Source: Brevundimonas sp.
Lineage (GTDB): Bacteria > Pseudomonadota > Alphaproteobacteria > Caulobacterales > Caulobacteraceae
Direction: 5' to 3'
DNA length: 64,000 bases
Assembly: GCA_003248965.1 (NCBI GenBank)
Contig: QFQU01000003.1
Coordinates: 1 to 64,000, forward strand
The notes under the pieces were generated by a model, which was not told the origin of the DNA, did not search any database, and saw only the letters and a program-made list of their open reading frames with translations. Made by a program: the position numbers and the translations under genes. Below are positions 62,666 through 64,000 of the stretch, one piece after another; position 1 is the first letter of the stretch; each line of letters starts with the position of its first letter.

Positions 62666-62697
62666 AATCCCCCGGTCAGCGATGACCGGGGGATTTT
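62666..62697. terminator. Bidirectional terminator between the TorF-like and GH15 genes
   Basis: AATCCCCCGGTCA (62666-62678), loop GCGA, TGACCGGGGGATT (62683-62695) then TT. A 13-base perfect stem lies between two converging genes, with only 5 bases from the GH15 gene stop. Confidence 0.85.
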
Positions 62698-62702
62698 CGT
62701 TC

Positions 62703-64000
62703 TTACCGGGCGTAACGGTCGTGGACCGGATCGTAGCTGTCCCAGACCTTGCCGTCGGCCAGCGACCGCAGCAGCTTCAGATATTCCGCGTGGGTCCAGG
62801 CCAGGGGCGTCGCCGAGTCCGTGTTCTGACCCAGGGCGTAGTCCTTCGCCGTCGGGTTTCCGACCCCGTCCCAAACCTGTTCGGCCAGCATCAGGCCGTC
62901 GTTGGCGAACCGTTCCATGCCGCGCACATAGGTCTGGCGGATGGCGGCGATGTCGGCGGGGGAGGGCGCGCCGTTCACGCTGGCGCGGGCCAGTTCATAG
63001 TGACCGCGTTCGCCGGTGAAGAAGGGCCAGACCCGCCCGCGCTGACCGGGACTCATCTGACCGCCGACGCCGTAGTTGGCGCCCGTGACATGATCCTCGC
63101 CATAGCCGTCGACGCCGTAACGGCGCCAGCCCGGCGTCTTGTCGCCCTCGGGACCGAAGTCGTAGCGGACGCGGTACAGCGGCTCCAGCGCCTGATCGTC
63201 ATAGACGGGCAGGGTGGCCAGGATGTGCGGATCGTCGGCCTTGCGAACGCCGTAGCGCACCAGCTCCAGGAAGCCGCCGTCCACAACCTTGTCCTCCGGC
63301 GGCGCGATCTGGCCGTTGGCGGCGCCGATCGGGGCCTTGTCGTTGGGGTTCTCATTTTGCGTGATGCGGATGAAGTAGCGCCCATCGCCGAAGTCGCCGT
63401 TGGTGGTGAACATCCGCGCTTCGATCTTGCCGGCGTAGTCGTCGGCGGCGGCCTGATAGCGGGCGGCGCTGGCGGCGTCGCCGGATACGCGCGCCATTTC
63501 AGCCGCGACCGTCAGGCCCGCGACCACGGCGGCCGTGGTGGACGGCGAATAGCCCTGCTGCTCCTCCCAGCGTTCCTGCTGGGTGAAGGGCGGCTTGATC
63601 TCGGCGTCGTTCCACATCAGGCCGACCTTGCCGCCGTCGACCAGGAAGTCGGCCGCCGGCTTCAGCATGGATCGATAGTGGTCGCTCATCTGGGCGTCCG
63701 ACAGCCAGCCCATCTTCCACAGACGATAGCCCAGCATGATCGGCATGGCCGTCTGGTCCAGCTGGACCGCGACCCATTCCAGTTCGCCGTCCACATGGGT
63801 CTTCTGCAGGAACCAGCCGCCGACGCCGGTGTTGCCGGGCGTGTTCGGCCCGACCTGGACCTGGGGCAGATAGTTGAAGGCCGCCAGCGGCGTCTCCTTG
63901 TCTCCAAGCGCCGCCAGAGCCATCGCCACCTGATAGAAGTCGCGCGGCCAGACGGCCTTGTAGCCGGTCGAGGACTTGGAGGCGTCCACCGTGTCGCCCC
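62703..64000 (-). CDS. GH15 glucoamylase/glucodextranase-like glycosidase (N-terminus outside window)
   Basis: The last roughly 432 residues of a glycoside hydrolase family 15 enzyme. The visible part starts in GDTVDASKSSTGYKAVWPRDF and continues through DGELEWVAVQLDQTAM. The general-acid Glu segment is ERWEEQQGYSPST and the general-base Glu segment is LAEQVWDG. GH15 enzymes remove glucose from the ends of starch-like glucans with inversion. The catalytic (alpha/alpha)6 barrel is therefore present; the N-terminal beta-sandwich and any signal peptide lie beyond 64000. The open frame runs to the window edge, so this is a window cut, not a broken gene. Confidence 0.9.
   Translation of the reverse strand, partial: GDTVDASKSSTGYKAVWPRDFYQVAMALAALGDKETPLAAFNYLPQVQVGPNTPGNTGVGGWFLQKTHVDGELEWVAVQLDQTAMPIMLGYRLWKMGWLSDAQMSDHYRSMLKPAADFLVDGGKVGLMWNDAEIKPPFTQQERWEEQQGYSPSTTAAVVAGLTVAAEMARVSGDAASAARYQAAADDYAGKIEARMFTTNGDFGDGRYFIRITQNENPNDKAPIGAANGQIAPPEDKVVDGGFLELVRYGVRKADDPHILATLPVYDDQALEPLYRVRYDFGPEGDKTPGWRRYGVDGYGEDHVTGANYGVGGQMSPGQRGRVWPFFTGERGHYELARASVNGAPSPADIAAIRQTYVRGMERFANDGLMLAEQVWDGVGNPTAKDYALGQNTDSATPLAWTHAEYLKLLRSLADGKVWDSYDPVHDRYAR

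Overview
The window is GC-rich and almost fully coding. The gene content points to an alphaproteobacterium of the Caulobacteraceae, most likely Brevundimonas or a close relative. The pointers are a PleC/DivJ-type sensor kinase, a DUF6491 lipoprotein, TonB-dependent receptors, a TorF porin next to amtB, MotA, and GTG/TTG starts with many ATGA overlaps. The assignment comes from gene content only. No rRNA, tRNA or CRISPR array was seen.

Layout. 1-2.9 kb is the end of an integrative element: a tyrosine integrase and a coupled YhcG-type PDDEXK nuclease. Its edge cuts into radC, which has lost its 3' end. 3.6-11.6 kb holds map, a FadL-type porin, a RhlE-type helicase, a secreted repeat protein, a MerR regulator divergent from a glutaredoxin-MauE fusion with a mercury-operator-like site between them, and a secreted serine hydrolase. 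11.6-27.1 kb is a long minus-strand catabolic locus. It encodes a peptide-type ABC importer built from only three polypeptides (substrate-binding protein fused to a permease, a second permease, a double ATPase), a P1 peptidase, a class III transaminase, a TonB receptor, an XRE-cupin regulator, an M20 deacylase, a LeuB-like dehydrogenase, an SDR and an aldehyde dehydrogenase. 27.3-34.4 kb reads the other way and is a valine/isobutyrate catabolic module (mmsA, acyl-CoA dehydrogenase, 3-hydroxyisobutyryl-CoA hydrolase, mmsB), followed by an unusual flavin-reductase fusion and a thiolase.

34.4-36.7 kb is a single, more AT-rich gene for a KAP-family P-loop NTPase, probably acquired. 36.8-46.2 kb holds a PleC-like kinase, small secreted or lipoproteins, a CBS protein, mnmC, motA and a fatty-acyl-CoA synthetase. 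47.1-51.0 kb is a glycolytic cluster (fba, pgk, gap) with a small membrane protein whose start lies inside the gap terminator.

51.2-60.3 kb is a branched-chain amino acid supra-operon, ilvD-ilvC-ilvB-ilvM-ilvE-leuC-leuD-leuB, lacking only leuA. In front of it is a leader peptide rich in Leu, Val and Ile codons, followed by mutually exclusive hairpins and a terminator: a readable ribosome-mediated attenuator. 60.5-62.6 kb is amtB and a TorF-type porin. The window ends inside a GH15 glucoamylase-like gene.

The two most informative observations are the ilv attenuator, where pause hairpin, antiterminator and terminator can all be written out, and the 12-27 kb locus with its fused importer. For the latter, a role in uptake and breakdown of peptides or beta-amino-acid-containing compounds is a hypothesis.
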